64,000 nucleotides of DNA from Gamsiella multidivaricata (Eukaryota; Mortierellomycota; Mortierellomycetes; Mortierellales; Mortierellaceae). Where the stretch lies: the NCBI RefSeq assembly GCF_025024155.1, contig NW_026251739.1, forward strand, positions 248,001-312,000, written 5' to 3'. This document shows, piece after piece, positions 25,519 to 39,354 of this stretch. Position numbers and translations under genes: made by a program. Below the pieces are notes generated by a model, which saw only the letters and a program-made list of their open reading frames with translations, was not told where the DNA came from and did no database searches. Position 1 is the first letter of the stretch. Each line of letters begins with the position of its first letter.

Positions 25519-27627
25519 TAAATAAAACCAAGGATCGTTACCGCCACTGTTCTGAGGAGTATATTATCAAGCGATCAATCATTATTATGGTCATTGATGC
25601 CATTGGGGAGGATGTGTATTGATGGTCTTCTTTGGCATTGGATCTCTCTTCGATAGTGGTGATGGCATACATTTCTTCGTTTGCGGATTTTGGAGATGGG
25701 ATGAAAAAGATATTCACGAAGAGATATGGTGCATCTCTGTGGGACGTAGCATCTAGGTGCGACCATTCTGCAAAAAATGCTCAAAACGGTCAATGGCAAT
25801 GGTCAACAGCGAGTAAATGGTATATGTGCTATTGTACTTGCAACCTTTTTTTGACGTGTTTAAATGTCATGTTCTTGATTCCTGTGCTTGCAGGCAGGCT
25901 CAGTTGTTTTCATAAGAGGCCACTGGGCATGCAATTGCAACACAACAGACAACAAATGACGATATGAAGGATAGCGAAAAAAGCAATAAGAGCAGGACCA
26001 GGACAGAATGCGCCATTGATGGACAAGGGGCAAGAAATAAGAACATTAGAACGAACGCGAAAAAAAAAAAGAGAAATGTTCAGAAAGCAGTGAGAACGCG
26101 CATACGTCCCCATGTGATTGAACACTGTCTTCCACGCGAGATACCCTGTGGGCTGCTGCGCGTCTATTTGTTCCCTCCCTTTTCTTGCCTTTAGACATCC
26201 GCTCACAGGCACCACATACACACATACACAACCCCTCCCTCTCATCTCTCGGACCCTCATGGAGGACCCAGGACCCATTTCAATAAAGGAAAACCTTTTT
26301 TATATATATAAACAAAAAACAACCGATGAGCAATGTCGTGTTTCCTCAGATGAGCACTCGACCTGGCTTGCATGTCAACTGTCAAGGCGATCGTCCACAG
26401 GCACTTCACCCCCGCCATCGCGTTTATTATTGTTTGTTATTGGTTCACGTAATGTTTGTTCCTCCTGTGGTCCACTGTGGGTCCTTTACATGGAAAACAG
26501 TGATTCATCCTTGTAAGCAGGGTAACCCTATCCATCAGTCAACGAGTTCAATCATTGGTGTACCTGTAATGTCTTGGCTGGAGGCTATTTGAGGTCGTGT
26601 TTTTCAGGCACGAAAAATTTCATTTTCAGGCACCAAAAAGGCCATTGCATCGAAGGGTAGACTCTTTTTAGTCATGTATACATAGTACCCATAGATACAT
26701 AGACTCATAGACAGTCGATGGGAGTTGCGGTGGCAGTCTAGTAGTAGTGGTGCCAGTAGCAGTAGCAGTAGCAGTGGCTGTGGTACGTAGTTAAAGTGCT
26801 ATTGTAAGGTTCATCATGAGTGGTTGTTGTTGTCTCTCCAGAGGCTGTTTACTTTGACAACAGCCAGCTCATTTCATTCTCCACTTTTCTACCTTATTCT
26901 CTGCGTTCCTTAATTCCTCACTTGGTACACACATATACTTCTGCTCCCACGTTGTATTTATTATTGTTATTATTATTGTCATTATTATTATTGCAGTAGT
27001 CGTCTTTACGTTCATAACTGTCCATCCTCCTGTCTCTTTTTCTCTCTCTCTTTTCCCTTCTTCCTTCATTATTTCTTGTCTACACGTTCATCTTCTTTTT
27101 GTACACTTTGTACGTTTGTCCATATCCAGTTTTATCTCATCCATTCATTCTCTTCTTCCCCTCCGCAACCTTCACTTCTTAATCCTCGGAAAGGATTACA
27201 TATGCACACGCTGGCCGTCTTCTGTCTCTCTACCCTTTTACACCCTCTTTGCACTTGACATTTCGCACTTCGTACTGTACTTGCACCCCCACTTACATTC
27301 ACACCTCACATAACGCAAACGCGCACTAACGCACACATACATATACATACACACATACACGCATACATCCAACTCTCTCCCTTTCTTTCTCTTCCTCTGC
27401 CCCCAGTTGTATCGATCCAATTGCTCCTTTAGTCACTTCAGTTGCTTCAATTGATATCACTGCCCCTTACTCGAACTGTTCACTTGTATCGGTTCGATTG
27501 CTTCCTCAATTGCTTCAATTGATACCATTGTTACAGGTCTTCATACCTGTACTATTCCCTCCCCATTGTCTTCGACAACCATATTGGCTACCCTGGCCTG
27601 TTCTCGACACTCGCTCCCGTCGTTGAC
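25519..27627. other. Long intergenic region upstream of the LIM-RhoGAP gene
   Basis: About 2.1 kb with no recognisable gene or RNA. It has an AGTAGC-type short repeat (about 26743-26777), a small local repeat of TTTTCAGGCAC around 26604-26634, and from about 26880 to 27600 a long C/T-rich stretch with ACACATA runs near 27340. The C/T-rich part is probably the promoter and leader of the next gene. Small ORFs here translate to low-complexity sequence. Confidence 0.45.
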
Positions 27628-30600
27628 ATGAGCGAAGCTCAAGCCGGCATGTCTCATCAGCCGCCACAGGATCCCCCTCACCAACAGCAATCACTATCAC
27701 AACCGCAGGACAGATCTACCAAAGACATGGCATCAGAGTCCTTTCCTCAACAGACCAATCAGACTCACCTCCACAGTCAACCTGTCCAAACCACGCCTAC
27801 TCCGGAGTCGGCTCCTGCAGTGCAGAAATGCGGCAAGTGCGACTTGCAGATGAAGGGCTCGTTTGTGCGTGCGTTGGGAAACACTTATCATCTGGATTGC
27901 TTCAAGTGCATGGTAAGGCATCAGGGCAATTTACCTTCCCAAGCTGCAGTAGAGGGCGACGAATGATGTACTACCGAGTTCACATTCACTCGCTCATTCA
28001 TTCACGTTCATTCATTCACATCCATTCATTCACTCACTTGGCTCGCTCGACATATTCATCTCATCACTCATCGCAGGACTGTGGCCAGATTGTCGCCTCC
28101 AAGTTCTTCCCCATCACGGAGCCCGATGGGAAGCAGTATCCACTCTGTGAGCGCGACTATTTCCGGCGTCTCAACCTTGTGTGCCAGTCTTGTGGAGGAG
28201 CTCTTCGTGGCTCCTACATCACGGCGCTTGACTACAAATATCATATTGAGCACTTTACATGCTCGGTGTGTCCAACGGTCTTTGGTCCTCAGGACTCTTA
28301 CTACGAGCACGATGGCAAGGTGTACTGCCACTATCATTACTCACTTTGCTACGCTGTTAAGTGTGCAGGATGCCGGACAGCGATTTTGAAGCAGTTTGTC
28401 GAGATCAATCGCAACAGCCAGGACGAGCATTGGCACCCAGAGTGTTATATGATTCACAAGGTAGGCATCCGATTGACGCTGGTTCTGTTATGGAGAGAGG
28501 TGCTGTATTCTTTATTTTACATCTCGGCAGGTATCAATTGAGTCTCAAACGGTTATTCCAAATTAATTTGCGATGCGGTTTGGTTACTACTTTCTCAACC
28601 CGACAATAAAAAAAGAAAAGGTGTTTTCACCAGGGGGCTTTGGTCGGAAAAAGGTTGCCCTTGGTGTCCTACTAGTGCTGGTCCATGTGTTTTTTTATTT
28701 GTTTGATTAGTCCTTGGTCAGTTGACCCCTCTCATTTTTCATTCTCGGCTGTTTACAAATCTCCTTTGCTTTGCTCAAGAAGGATCTACATGAAGGAGGT
28801 CGAATGTGTAGCATATCAATTAATTGCATTGTCGCTAACAATGACTAACCATTTGTGGTCTTTTTTTTTTTTTTTGTCGCATCGCATAGTTCTGGAATGT
28901 GAAACTCGCGTCCGTGCCGCAGAAAGAGGATCTACCCCAATCAAAGATCGACGCTGAATCAGGACCGCAGTCTGTGGATTCAGGAACAGGAACAGGAGCA
29001 GAGGCAGTAGACGCATCAAATTCAGAAACGGCGCTCGTACTCAAAAATGAACAGGAGAGCAGCACCACAGAATCAGATTCTTCTCTTCCACCGGAGGAGG
29101 CACCAGCCTCAGCCGCGGAGACCAAAACACCCGCTGAACTCAAGCTGGCACAGCAGCAGATGGAAGAAAAGGTGTATCAGATCTGGACGGTTCTCTCGGC
29201 TTTTGAGGAATCTTCTGCTGGATGCATCTCTGAGATGCTGCTTCACGTCTCGAACGGATCCTACTATGACGGAGTACAGATGGCAGGACGATTCATCCTA
29301 CACGTCGACATTTTGTTTAGTGCCATCGACGACCTCGAGGCTCAGATGAAGGAAGTTGGCGATAATAGCGGTAAGAGCTATAAAAAAACACATGTGCCGC
29401 ACTGAAGCAGTTCGTTGGATTCCACTTACTCCATTACTAACTCGCTTTAACCCATATTTTTCCCGACCGATTTTGTTAACATTTTAGACATGACACATGG
29501 ACGGGAGGCTAAGATGCTGTGTAAAAAGATCGTGAACTTCTTTTCACTTCTTTCGCACACGCAGGAGAGTGGTGTCCGACGGCTGGGCATGACGCAGGAG
29601 TTGCTCTCGTTGGTTACCGGACTCGCCCACTACCTCAAAATCCTCATCCGTATTGCTCTTACAAGCGCACTCAAGCTGGTATGCAAAAAAAAAAAGAAAG
29701 AAAGACGCATTTCTAATTTATACATGGATGATGCTCAAGGGCGTACAACTAATCACATCAATTGCATGCTTCCATTGTTCCTGTCTCTCTCCACGCATGG
29801 AACTACAACATTCAAATCGGATTTCAACAACATGATATGGGATTACTGCCACTATACTACCATGACCCACTATAATACAGGAACGGCAATACAACTCGAC
29901 GGCAGTGATCGCGCGGTTCCTGAGTAAACTAATGGAGCTGGCCAACCGCGACAAGTATTTGAATGATCTTCAAGGGGAGAATTCAATGGACGCAGAGGTT
30001 ACATCTGATTTGTGTCTGGCATGCCGTGTCACCATCGAGGACGAGTGCTTCACCCTTAATCACCACCATCGTTGGCATCCAAAGTGCTTGAAGTGCTCAA
30101 AATGCACGAAATCGCTGGTATCAGTATACTACGACGCCTCATTCGACATAGGCCCCGGACTAGTCCTCTGTCAACAGTGCAAAACACCAGAGTCGCAGAC
30201 GGGATTCTCACATGTGACAAAACTGGAGCAGTATACCTTCCTGTTGCGCGTAGCCCTCATCCGTCTGGAGAATCTTCTTCATCTCAAGGGTAAGTGTACT
30301 TGAACACTTTCAGATACCTGTCGACAATGGAAAAGTAGAAGGACTAGCAGAAACAAAAACGAAATTGACCTATTTTTGCCATCCAGGCGACGACCAGCCT
30401 AGCAGCGAACAACGAACACGTCAGTTGGCCACAGCTCCAGCCTCGCCTCTCTCGCCACCAGGCTTGATGAGGAAGGATTCTCGATCAAAGTCATATTCAT
30501 CGGACGATAACCGGCAATACGAAACGATTCATCTCGGAGATATCAAGCGCGTCAAATCTACTCATCTGGACCGGAAGCTATCCAACTCTGCACGGATTCC

Positions 30601-32588
30601 AAAGCGGCAGACTGTTATTGAGCGCCAGCGGAGACAACTTGAACCTGTTGGTCTGGTTCTGGACGAACTGGTTTCGGCAGACAATGCAGCAGCAGCAGCA
30701 GCAGCAGCAGCATTGGTACAGAGCAATACTACGGAGGCAGAAGCAGCGCCGCTCGAAATTGAGATTATCGATGAGCGGCCGGACACTGGAGATCTTCAAC
30801 AGGAGGACGAGGGCATAGAGGGTCCCAATCCAAATGCGCCGGCAACACTCTCGGACCTGACTGAGCGACTTCGGATCAGTACCGCGACCAACGCGTCACC
30901 AACAGCGTTGCATCGCTTACGTCAAGGTCATGGGTCAGCACAAGGATCCCAGCACCTGGAAGTCCCTAATGCCTCACGCCATCCAAAGAGGCAATATTTA
31001 AGCGAGCTGTCAGCATTAGAATTATTTATTGTGAAACACCTGGCGGTTTTGACATTGGCGCCAATTGTTTCCGAGTACTTTACGCTGGAGGAACTATTGG
31101 ACCTGATCGGACAGCGCAAGCAGACCCTTTGGGGCCGATTCGTGAAGGGACTCAAGACCGACAAGAAGAAACCAAAAGGTAAGATACACTTTGGTCACAA
31201 CGTTTGCTTATTGAACGACTTGGATGGGCCTTTGCAGTAACTAACTCACTGTCTGTTGTCTGATCTGCAATAGTCGAAGGAACATTTGGAGTCCCACTGG
31301 AAGTCCTGGTAGAGAGGAACGGCGTTGATTCTGCATTAGGTGCAGGTCCTGGACGCATTCGAATCCCTAGTTTTGTGGATGATAGCATTTCTGCGATGCG
31401 CAACATGGGTATGTGCTCTTACACACGATGAACAGATGTTCTGCGATCTTTCTCTCTAATCTCGCGTTGCTAAACCCCTTTCTGGTATTTCTTTGTTTTA
31501 TGATATAGATATGTCGGTGGAGGGCGTGTTCCGAAAGAACGGGAATATTCGGCGTCTCAAGGAACTCAGCGAAGCGATTGACAAGGATCCTTCATCTGTG
31601 AACTTGAGTGATGATAATCCTGTACAGGTGGCAGCGCTGTTCAAGAAATTCCTGCGCGATCTACCTGATCCACTCTTGACATTCAAGTTGCACCGACTTT
31701 TTGTTGTCTCTCAGAGTACGTGCCTTGCATCCTTCTCTTATTTTTTTTCTATTCGTTTTTCCAAAGCATTGGACAGCGAAAGAATTCTGACACCCAACTT
31801 GTTCATCGAATAGAAATGGAAGAAGAGTCGCTTCGAAAGACGATTCTGCACTTGACGTGCTGTCTACTACCCAAACCTAATCGCGATAGCATGGAGGCGG
31901 TCTGTCTGTTCCTTCGTTGGGTCGCCTCCTTTTCACATGTGGATGAGGAGACGGGCAGCAAGATGGATCTTCACAATCTGGCAACGGTGATCACACCAAA
32001 TGTTCTGTATTCAAAATCCAAGGATCCAACAAAGGATGAGAGCTTCCTCGCCATCGAGGCTGTCATGGGTCTACTCGCACATCAGGATGAGTTCTGCGTT
32101 GTAAGTCGAAGGTGGAAGAAATGTCTACTCGTCTTTAGAATCGTTTTTACTGAAAATTGAAAATTAACTAATGAATCGTACTTTCTTTTGATGATAAAAA
32201 AAAGGTACCCATGGATCTTTCTTCCATCCTCAGCGACCAGGACCTCGTGGAATCATCGACAGATCTTTCTTCAAAGGACATTTTGAAGCGCTGCGAAAAC
32301 TTGGTTAGATCCAAGGTCAAGAAGTCGCATTCCTTGGGTGATCTCTATGCTGATTCGAGCAATAGTGGAAACGGAATTGTGGAGGGACAAGGTCAGAGCG
32401 CAAGTGTAGGAGATAATACCCATCAACTGAACAACATCAACAACAACGGATATCTACCATCGGCAGCGCCGACAGGGGCCATCCGGATTCCAGAGAGACC
32501 AAGACCTTATCATCATTCGCATTCGACGCATGCGGTGATACTGAGCGGACGGGATAGAGAGCGGGGATCAACACCGATGTCTTTATGA
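27628..32588 (+). CDS. LIM-domain Rho GTPase-activating protein (Lrg1/Rga type)
   Basis: Ten exons (27628-27912, 28077-28460, 28890-29370, 29488-29678, 29881-30289, 30387-31178, 31274-31408, 31509-31715, 31814-32100, 32205-32588) join in phase to 1184 aa. N-terminal zinc-binding LIM domains begin at CGKC (residue 68) and CQSC, with a third CAGC...HWHPECY and a further LIM-like module CLAC...HPKCLKCSKC...LCQQC after a helical segment. The C-terminal RhoGAP domain has GVFRKNGNIRRLKEL with the arginine finger at about residue 901, and FLRDLPDPLL. This architecture matches yeast Lrg1, which turns off Rho1 to restrain 1,3-beta-glucan synthesis and cell-wall integrity signalling. A GCA repeat at about 30687-30712 encodes a short poly-Ala. 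Cytosolic, likely at growing tips. The downstream neighbour also acts on cortical actin. Confidence 0.92.
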
Positions 32589-33043
32589 GAAAAAAAGAAA
32601 TGAAAAAAAAGAAAAAAAAGAAACGACAACAACAACACGACTAACAACCTACACTGAGGCATGAGACGCGAGATCATGAAGGAGGGACAAAAATACGAGA
32701 GCGAAAAAGCAAGAACGCAGCAGCAAAGAAGAAGGATGCGACCGGAGACACTTTGCCATGGTCTTCCTAAATAAAGATCATGAAGAAATCGTTGACTGTG
32801 ATCGAAATAAGGTTAATGTATCCCAATGATGACATCTTTTGTGGGCTGAAGCCAAGAACCATCCATTCTTAAATAAAGCCATCGCTCGCACCTCTCTTTT
32901 CCACTCTTCTCTCTACTATCTATTCCTTCAAGCAAGTTTATTCCATTACCCACCTTTTCTTTTCAGCCGACCTACACTATTCTTTCTGTTACTTACACCT
33001 ACAATCGACAGCAAAACACACACACACACATATTACCCACGCT
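32589..33043. other. Intergenic stretch between LIM-RhoGAP and ABP1-like genes
   Basis: About 455 bp: an A-rich 3' flank with AATAAA-like motifs (near 32770 and 32871), followed by the T/C-rich leader of the next gene and a short CA repeat (33016-33030). No other gene seen. Confidence 0.4.
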
Positions 33044-35923
33044 ATGAATCTTCACGTCAACTTTGCGAGCCACGGACACGATCTCAAGGACGCATACGAG
33101 GCCATTATCAGACCGTCAGACCCCAAGAACGGCGACAACTGGGCCCTATTCGGGTACGACAAGGGCTCGAATGATCTCACGGTCCTCGAAAGAGGCAACG
33201 GTGGACTTGAGGAGCTGCAGGATGAATTCGTAGACGGCAAGATTCAGTATGCGTTCGTGAGGATTGCCGATCCTAATTCGCAACTGAATAAGTTCGTCTT
33301 AATTGCCTGGGTAACGTACACATGCCCGTTTTTTCTACTTTGTTCTCTTACTCTTTTTTTTTGTCTTTTGTTCAGAGCTTTTCTTTCAAGCTATATCGCA
33401 TATGGAGGCTCGATAAGTTGATGCTGGGAATGCTGCGCTGAAACAACTTGGCTGTGTATCATGATCTTTTTTTTTTTTTTTGTCTTGGCGGCTGTTTGTG
33501 TGATACCTTCAAAGTTTCTAAGTAAAAAACCCATGATAAGGGGAGGAGGCTGAGCACATTGAAAGGCCCCGTTACACGACATCGTCATTTTTCTACGAAA
33601 ACTGGGGCTGTAATGGCTGATTGTTTAACCGAAGGTTCTTCTGGATGTTGATCCATATAGTGTGGCGACGGCGTCCCCGAGTCCAAGAAGGGACTCTTCA
33701 ACTCTCATCTGGCAGATGTCTCTCGGTTCCTCAAGGTAAGCACTTGCTTGCATCCTCACTGAGAAAAAGCCCCGTCATAATCCGTTACAAGGAAAGGGAC
33801 TAAAACATAAAATGACGAAATCGCGTGTGTATGATCGCTTTATTAGGGCTACCATTTGCAGATCAATGCTCGTTGTGAGGCCGATGTCACCCCGGCACAG
33901 ATCATGAAGAGGGTCCAGGAAGGCTCAGGCTCAAAGTACTCGACCCACCAGGAGAACTATCAGCAGGAGCGTATCCAACCGTTGCAGTCTGCCTACAAGA
34001 AGACAGAGATCCCAGACATTGCTACTCTTCAGCGCAATCCTACCAAACCCGAATCTGCCCCTAAGGTACCATAAGAGTTTTTGTTAAAAAGTAGTACATG
34101 AATGAGGGGTCTATGTTATTGCCGCGGATTCTGAAGATGAGTATTTTTTTTCTGACTTCTCTAGTATAACATTGGTGGCACGAAACCATTGTTCGTCTCC
34201 GCAGCGGCAGCGTCCCTGTCAAGATCAGGGCTGTCAAGCCCATCCAGGACCCAAGGCCGCGTCTGGCCTCCTGTACAAACAGCGCCTTCCCCCTCAACCA
34301 CGCCTTCTGAAACGGTCTCATCTCCCTCGTCGAAACCGGCATCCGAGAGACCCTGGAAGGTCTCTGGAGGCGGATCATCCTATTCTACGGCGTCTACAAC
34401 AGCATCCTTCAAGGTCCAACCGCCGAGCTCATTGACGTCATACGCTCAACCCAAACCGGAACCTGCTGTCAACAAGGCACATCAGATCCGAATGGAGCGG
34501 GAAGCACGCGAAAAGGAAGAGAGGGAGAGGGTCAAACGTGAGATTGCGGCCAGTGAAGCGCGCGAGAGACAGGTCGAGAGCTCGTCCGGTGCTTCAAAGG
34601 TCGCCGAAGAGAGGCGACTGCAGGAGGAACGAGAGAGACAACAGGAGCGTGAGAGGATGCCAGCGCAGGGCGAGGTGCCGCGTAGCCAGGGATTCAATCG
34701 CGTTCGGGAGGATCAATTTGCTCGTGAGAAGGAGGACCAAGAGTTAGCGGAAGCTGGAGGTGGAGCTCGGGCTGCGCGTGAGGCGGCTATGGCTCGCGAA
34801 AAGAACGCGATTCAGCAGCAGACCACGTCCTGGAAGGAGGAGGAGCAGAGGCGGCAGCAGCAAGAGCAGCAGCAGAAGCGCGAGCGTGAGGCCAAGGAAT
34901 CGGAAGAACGTCAACGGAATCAACGTGAAGAGGAAGCGCGCAGACGTCATGAGGAAGAGGAAGAAGAGAGACATCTCAATCTGGGGCAGGAGGAAGAAGA
35001 GGTGCCACAGCATCAGTTCGTGCATAAACAGGTCGAGGAGCATCATCATCAGCAAGAAGAGGAGAGGGAAAAGGTTCAGGAGCACACGAAACAGCTGGAG
35101 GAAGAAGTCAGTGCGGCGACTGCGCAGTCTGTCGCACTGGGCGCCGATGCCTTGCTTGCGTCGGCCGACCATCCAGAGCTCGCTACTGCGGGATCTGTCT
35201 CAGCCATTGTTCTATTTTCGTACGAGAAGGCCGACGAGAACGAGATGTCGTTGTTTGAAGGTGAGATCATTAGGAATGTGACAGAGCTGGACGTCGGCTG
35301 GTGGAGCGGTGAGAGTGAGGATGGACTTCGGTCGGGTTTGTTCCCTGCCAACTATGTGGAAGTCATTGAACACGCCCATGAACATGCTACTGCGCCCAGT
35401 GCAAAGACTGCCGAAACAACGCACGGACATGAGCAACACTATCAACAGCAGGGCCAGGACTATGATGACAATGTCCACGAACAGCATGTTGCCTCTGAGC
35501 ACCACGATGTTCATCGCGAGGCTGCTGGCGCTGGAGCTAAGGGCAAGAAGCCCTCCGCTACGGCCTTGTACGACTACCAAGCTACAGAACCCAACGAAGT
35601 CTCGTTTGTCGAAGGCGAGGCTATTGTTGATATCGATGTACGTGAGCGTCTACCTACCATTCTCGGTTTTTAAGCTTTGGACAATCATATCTTGATGCGT
35701 TTTTCACTAACTATCTGCGTGCTTCCTCTCTTTTCCTTTTTCTATAGTTTGTCAGCGACGACTGGTGGAACGGCAAAACCGAGACTGGTACTACTGGACT
35801 CTTTCCAGGTATGCACATCGCACAAAAGTGATTGCAGTGAAAATAACGCGTGCAGCGACTAATCACGACTTTCATGTTTTCCTGTCTTCTATAGCAAACT
35901 ACGTCGAGATCATCCCTTATTGA
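33044..35923 (+). CDS. ABP1: Abp1/drebrin-like actin-binding protein with two C-terminal SH3 domains
   Basis: Abp1 binds actin filaments through an ADF-homology domain and recruits endocytic partners through SH3. Exons 33044-33310, 33661-33735, 33847-34065, 34165-35637, 35748-35808 and 35895-35923 give 707 aa. The ADF-H domain spans about residues 1-135 (start MNLHVNFASHG, then WALFGYDKGSNDL and CGDGVPESKKGLF). A Ser/Pro-rich linker is followed by a long charged Glu/Arg/Gln coiled coil (about 285-520). SH3-1 begins near 533 (AIVLFSYEKADENE...GLFPANYVEVIE) and SH3-2 covers the C terminus (ATALYDYQATEPNE...GLFPANYVEIIPY). Yeast Abp1 has a single SH3, so the duplication is notable. SH3-2 is split by two introns. 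Expected at endocytic actin patches. Confidence 0.92.
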
Positions 35924-36006
35924 GTCTATCATAACGATTTCCTATAAAGCACATTTGCATATATTTTTTTCATGAAAGCATTCTTTATATTACATGATCG
36001 GGTTCC

Positions 36007-39000
36007 CTATGCCCCACCAAAGATATTGATGAGTAAAGTTCTAAACGCCCGGAACATCTCGTCACTTGTGCCCTTGGGCAGCAAGAATTGAACCACCTTG
36101 ACATCGCCACCCTGAGACGCTCTAAATTTTTCGGCTTCGCTGCCCTGGTTTCCAACCTGCTTGACCTCTCTCGCATTGTCCATCAGGAAGGATTTCAAGT
36201 GCCTCAACAGCGATTCTGAACGGCGCTGCAGATCGCGGCGCGTCTGATCTGTGATATAGTACACAGGGCCGCCGTGGCCGCCGCCGCTATAGGCATAAGA
36301 GCTATTCGAAGTAGCCGCCGTTGAGAGCGAAGCCACAGAGGAGCTTGAGGGTGAAGATGCTCCAGATGAGGTTGATACCGCAGAAAGCGAAGGAGAGCCA
36401 TAGTGTGAATTATGGCGATGATGTCTCGACGGTCCCGCTGCTTCGGGTGCCGAGGACGCAACGAGCTGCTGCTCAAAGGCCGTGGGCATCATCAAAAATG
36501 GGAGCGACAGCATCGTGATCTCGTACCGATGGGCGGTCCTGATGATATTCCGCAACCCGGACAAGAAGTCTGGTTTCGGGGAAAAATCGTTCGACTGGCT
36601 GAACATGGGAGGTTGGTGAGGTGCGGAGGTGGGCGTAGAAGCTGAAGGGCTGTCCGAGTTGCTGGGCTGAGGTGGCAGTTGACCGTAGAATAGGTGGAAC
36701 ACGACATGGATCATTGGAAGGTTGGAGTGCCGTGTGAGGACAAAGTCACCCTCGCGTAGCGTGGATCCGTCTAGGGGGAATTCGTCTTCCAGGGCCTCAA
36801 GCTGTTTTTCGATACTATCAAAGTGGAGCTCCGTACTGGTCCGACATGCTTTGAAGAATTCTACATTGATACGTGTTTGTCTTTGGATTAGTTTCGGATA
36901 AAACAAAAGACGTGGATCCCCGTTCCTATCCTTAGTGGTCATCCTGCTTCTTCTTCCTTACCTTGATGACAGGCCTGTCCGCCTTTGTATTTTGCCCAAT
37001 CCCGAATGTTCACCAGTTGGACTAGGCCTGTCAAATTTTGTCCGTAAAGCGAAGATGCGGTTTGGGCATGGATCGCAGCATCCTGCTCTGTCTTGACACG
37101 ATTACTCGGAAAGACCTCCGCCGGGTCAGATACCATCAGACGGAAGTTATGCGTAACCTTAGAATGGCTGCTGCCAAGGACCACCGTGAAGGACTCATCA
37201 AGATTAGACACTGGAGGTGGCGCAGGAGCGTAAGGGCTGTTGTATGAATTTGCACTGTTCCTGGAAGCTGAGTCGCTACAATGTAAAGGAAAGTAGAAAT
37301 AGAAGAGAATGAAAACGACGGGCGATGAAAAAACGTGTTCAATAGCCTTCAGATGCCAAGGGAATTACAAGGCTCCAATAGTTCTTTCTTACTCAAAGTC
37401 GTCGTCTAGACCAAGGTTCTCAATCGCTTTATTGAGCCAGCCTCCAAACTTCTTGACCGACGGATTTGTGTTGTTGGTCAGCAGCGCATTCCTCTGCTGC
37501 TGAAAGAAACCTCCCACTCCCTGGGTCAAACCTCCGATCAGGGGTCGTGGAGACGATACAGAGGAAGATCTTTCCACCGGACGACCGAAAGCTTGCGCTC
37601 TCGGATCCTGCGCTGGCGCAGGATTTGGGGCTGTGTTGGCATTGTTCGATCCTGTTAATGACGGCAGAGGTTGCTGAGGCGATGATTGTGCACGGTTCTG
37701 TCTCCTGGCGCTCTCTTTCATAGCTTCAACCTTTTGCTTCGCGAGCACCAGGCGTGGGATATTTTCTGGCTGCTCCAGGAGCAGGTTGATCGCATGATCC
37801 TATTTGCATGGTGCAATCCGTTGATATGTTAGGCTGCAGTTTCATGCATAGAAAGTCGTAGTCGTAGCAATGCCTGTGGCAATCGACGTACCATATTACG
37901 GTTGGCGATTAGCAGAGCTCCCTTCGCCTGTTCTACATCGAATCCCATCTCCAGAATGGACTGAACCATCCGGTTGAGCTCAACATCTTCCTCCTTGCGC
38001 GGTGGTTTTGGTGGTGGCTCAGAAGATGCTGCTGTCTCGGGATTTAGAGCAGTTATGCCTGCTGAATTAGGTTCTTGTGGAAACTGAGAGCTTGCTGCTA
38101 CTGTCTCTGGTTGAGGTGGAGGCGTTGCTGGCAGGTTTTTATTATTTTCACTGGCGGCATTTCCAATATCCTGGTTTGTGGAAGCGCCCTCAATGTTGGA
38201 TCGCCGTGCGCCGATAGTCCGCATAGCTTCTGCCACCATATCCTTTCCGTCCAGTAACAGAGTACCGTTGGCATCATCCTTGCTCGCACCGTGATCGAGT
38301 TGCAGTTGACGTCGCTTGTAGATAGCATAGAGCTCCAAGATGAACTCTTGGTATTTTGATCTTTGTGCGGATTGAAGGTCGTCCAACTGACTATTCCACA
38401 TCGCTTGCGCAACCTCCATTCTCTATACGGTCCAATGGTCCGTCGTTAACACAGCTGCAAGTGATAGATAATGATCTCTCGCGGCACTGATTATGCAGCT
38501 GTGTGGTCCTACCTCGATATGTCGTGTCATAAGATGAGTCAGGTTACGTTGAGGTGTATCGGTGGATAGCGCGTTGTTGTGCCTAGCGTAGAGATATTCT
38601 TTACGAATTAGTGGTGTTGCATTCCGCATCGTGGAGAAGAATTGCAACCAGCTAAGCATCGTACTTTGTTTGAATGTCGTTAATCTCTTTGTCGCGTGCG
38701 GTCAGAAGCGCATCGACTTCTCCTGCATACTCGCGCTCAAGGTCCAGAATGGCATCGAAGAGAGATGGAATGGGTGAGTGGACGAGTGTATGATAGGCTT
38801 CTGGGAAAAGATTCTAAGCAAAAGATCGAATAGAGATTACTCCAGTTAATAGACTATCATTGACAGGATTGACATGTCAGCTTCATTCAACCGCTCCGGA
38901 AACATACCTCTTCAGGCTGGGTATAAAACTGGCTGGTGTAGCTCCTATAGTTCGCGATTATGGCTCGTTGAAGCGCCAAGTCCTGCTCCAGCTCTGCTAC

Positions 39001-39354
39001 AGAATCCTCCTGCTGCGTCTCGGCATCATTCTTGCGCGTCTGACCCTGCTGTGTGCTGTCTGCTTCAGATGCGTCCTTCGCAAATACGGCCTGGTTGACA
39101 CGCTTTATTTCCTGGTCCACTGCTGCCCTACGTGCTTCCTGAATAAGACTCTGTGCTGTTGAAAGAAACGAATGTTCCAGGTACACGGGTACATGATGCT
39201 CGAGGCGACATTGGCGAATGGCATCCAGCAGCAATGCACCCTCAGGCAGGTCGACGGCGATGGTCTTGAGTTCTGCTCCAGGGTATGGCGGGAATGAGAA
39301 GCGGATCTGGATCGCCTGTGGCACTTTCTCGAGCGCCATCTGACGGGCGTCCAT
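36007..39354 (-). CDS. C12orf4-like conserved protein (DUF2362) with an added UBA-like segment
   Basis: Seven exons on the minus strand (39354-38908, 38813-38665, 38582-38513, 38422-37892, 37799-37393, 37275-36962, 36860-36007) join in phase to 923 aa. The C-terminal third carries signatures of the C12orf4 family: EGDFVLTRHSNLPMIHVVFHL, a conserved GLRNIIRTAHRYEITMLSLP block and the ending VQFLLPKGTSDEMFRAFRTLL. The N-terminal third (FPEAYHTLVHSPIPSLFDAI...) also follows that family. In between lies a UBA-like helix bundle (MVQSILEMGFDVEQAKGALLIANRNM-type pattern, then DHAINLLLEQ), plus Ser/Pro-rich linkers, making it longer than the roughly 550-aa human protein as I recall it. Molecular function is poorly known; human variants are linked to intellectual disability. 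Divergent from RABL6. Confidence 0.82.

Noticed and set aside
34744..35172. Leucine-rich minus-strand ORF suggesting membrane spans
   Set aside because: It is the antisense of the Glu/Gln/Arg-rich coiled coil of the ABP1-like gene, which always gives Leu/Phe-rich antisense frames.
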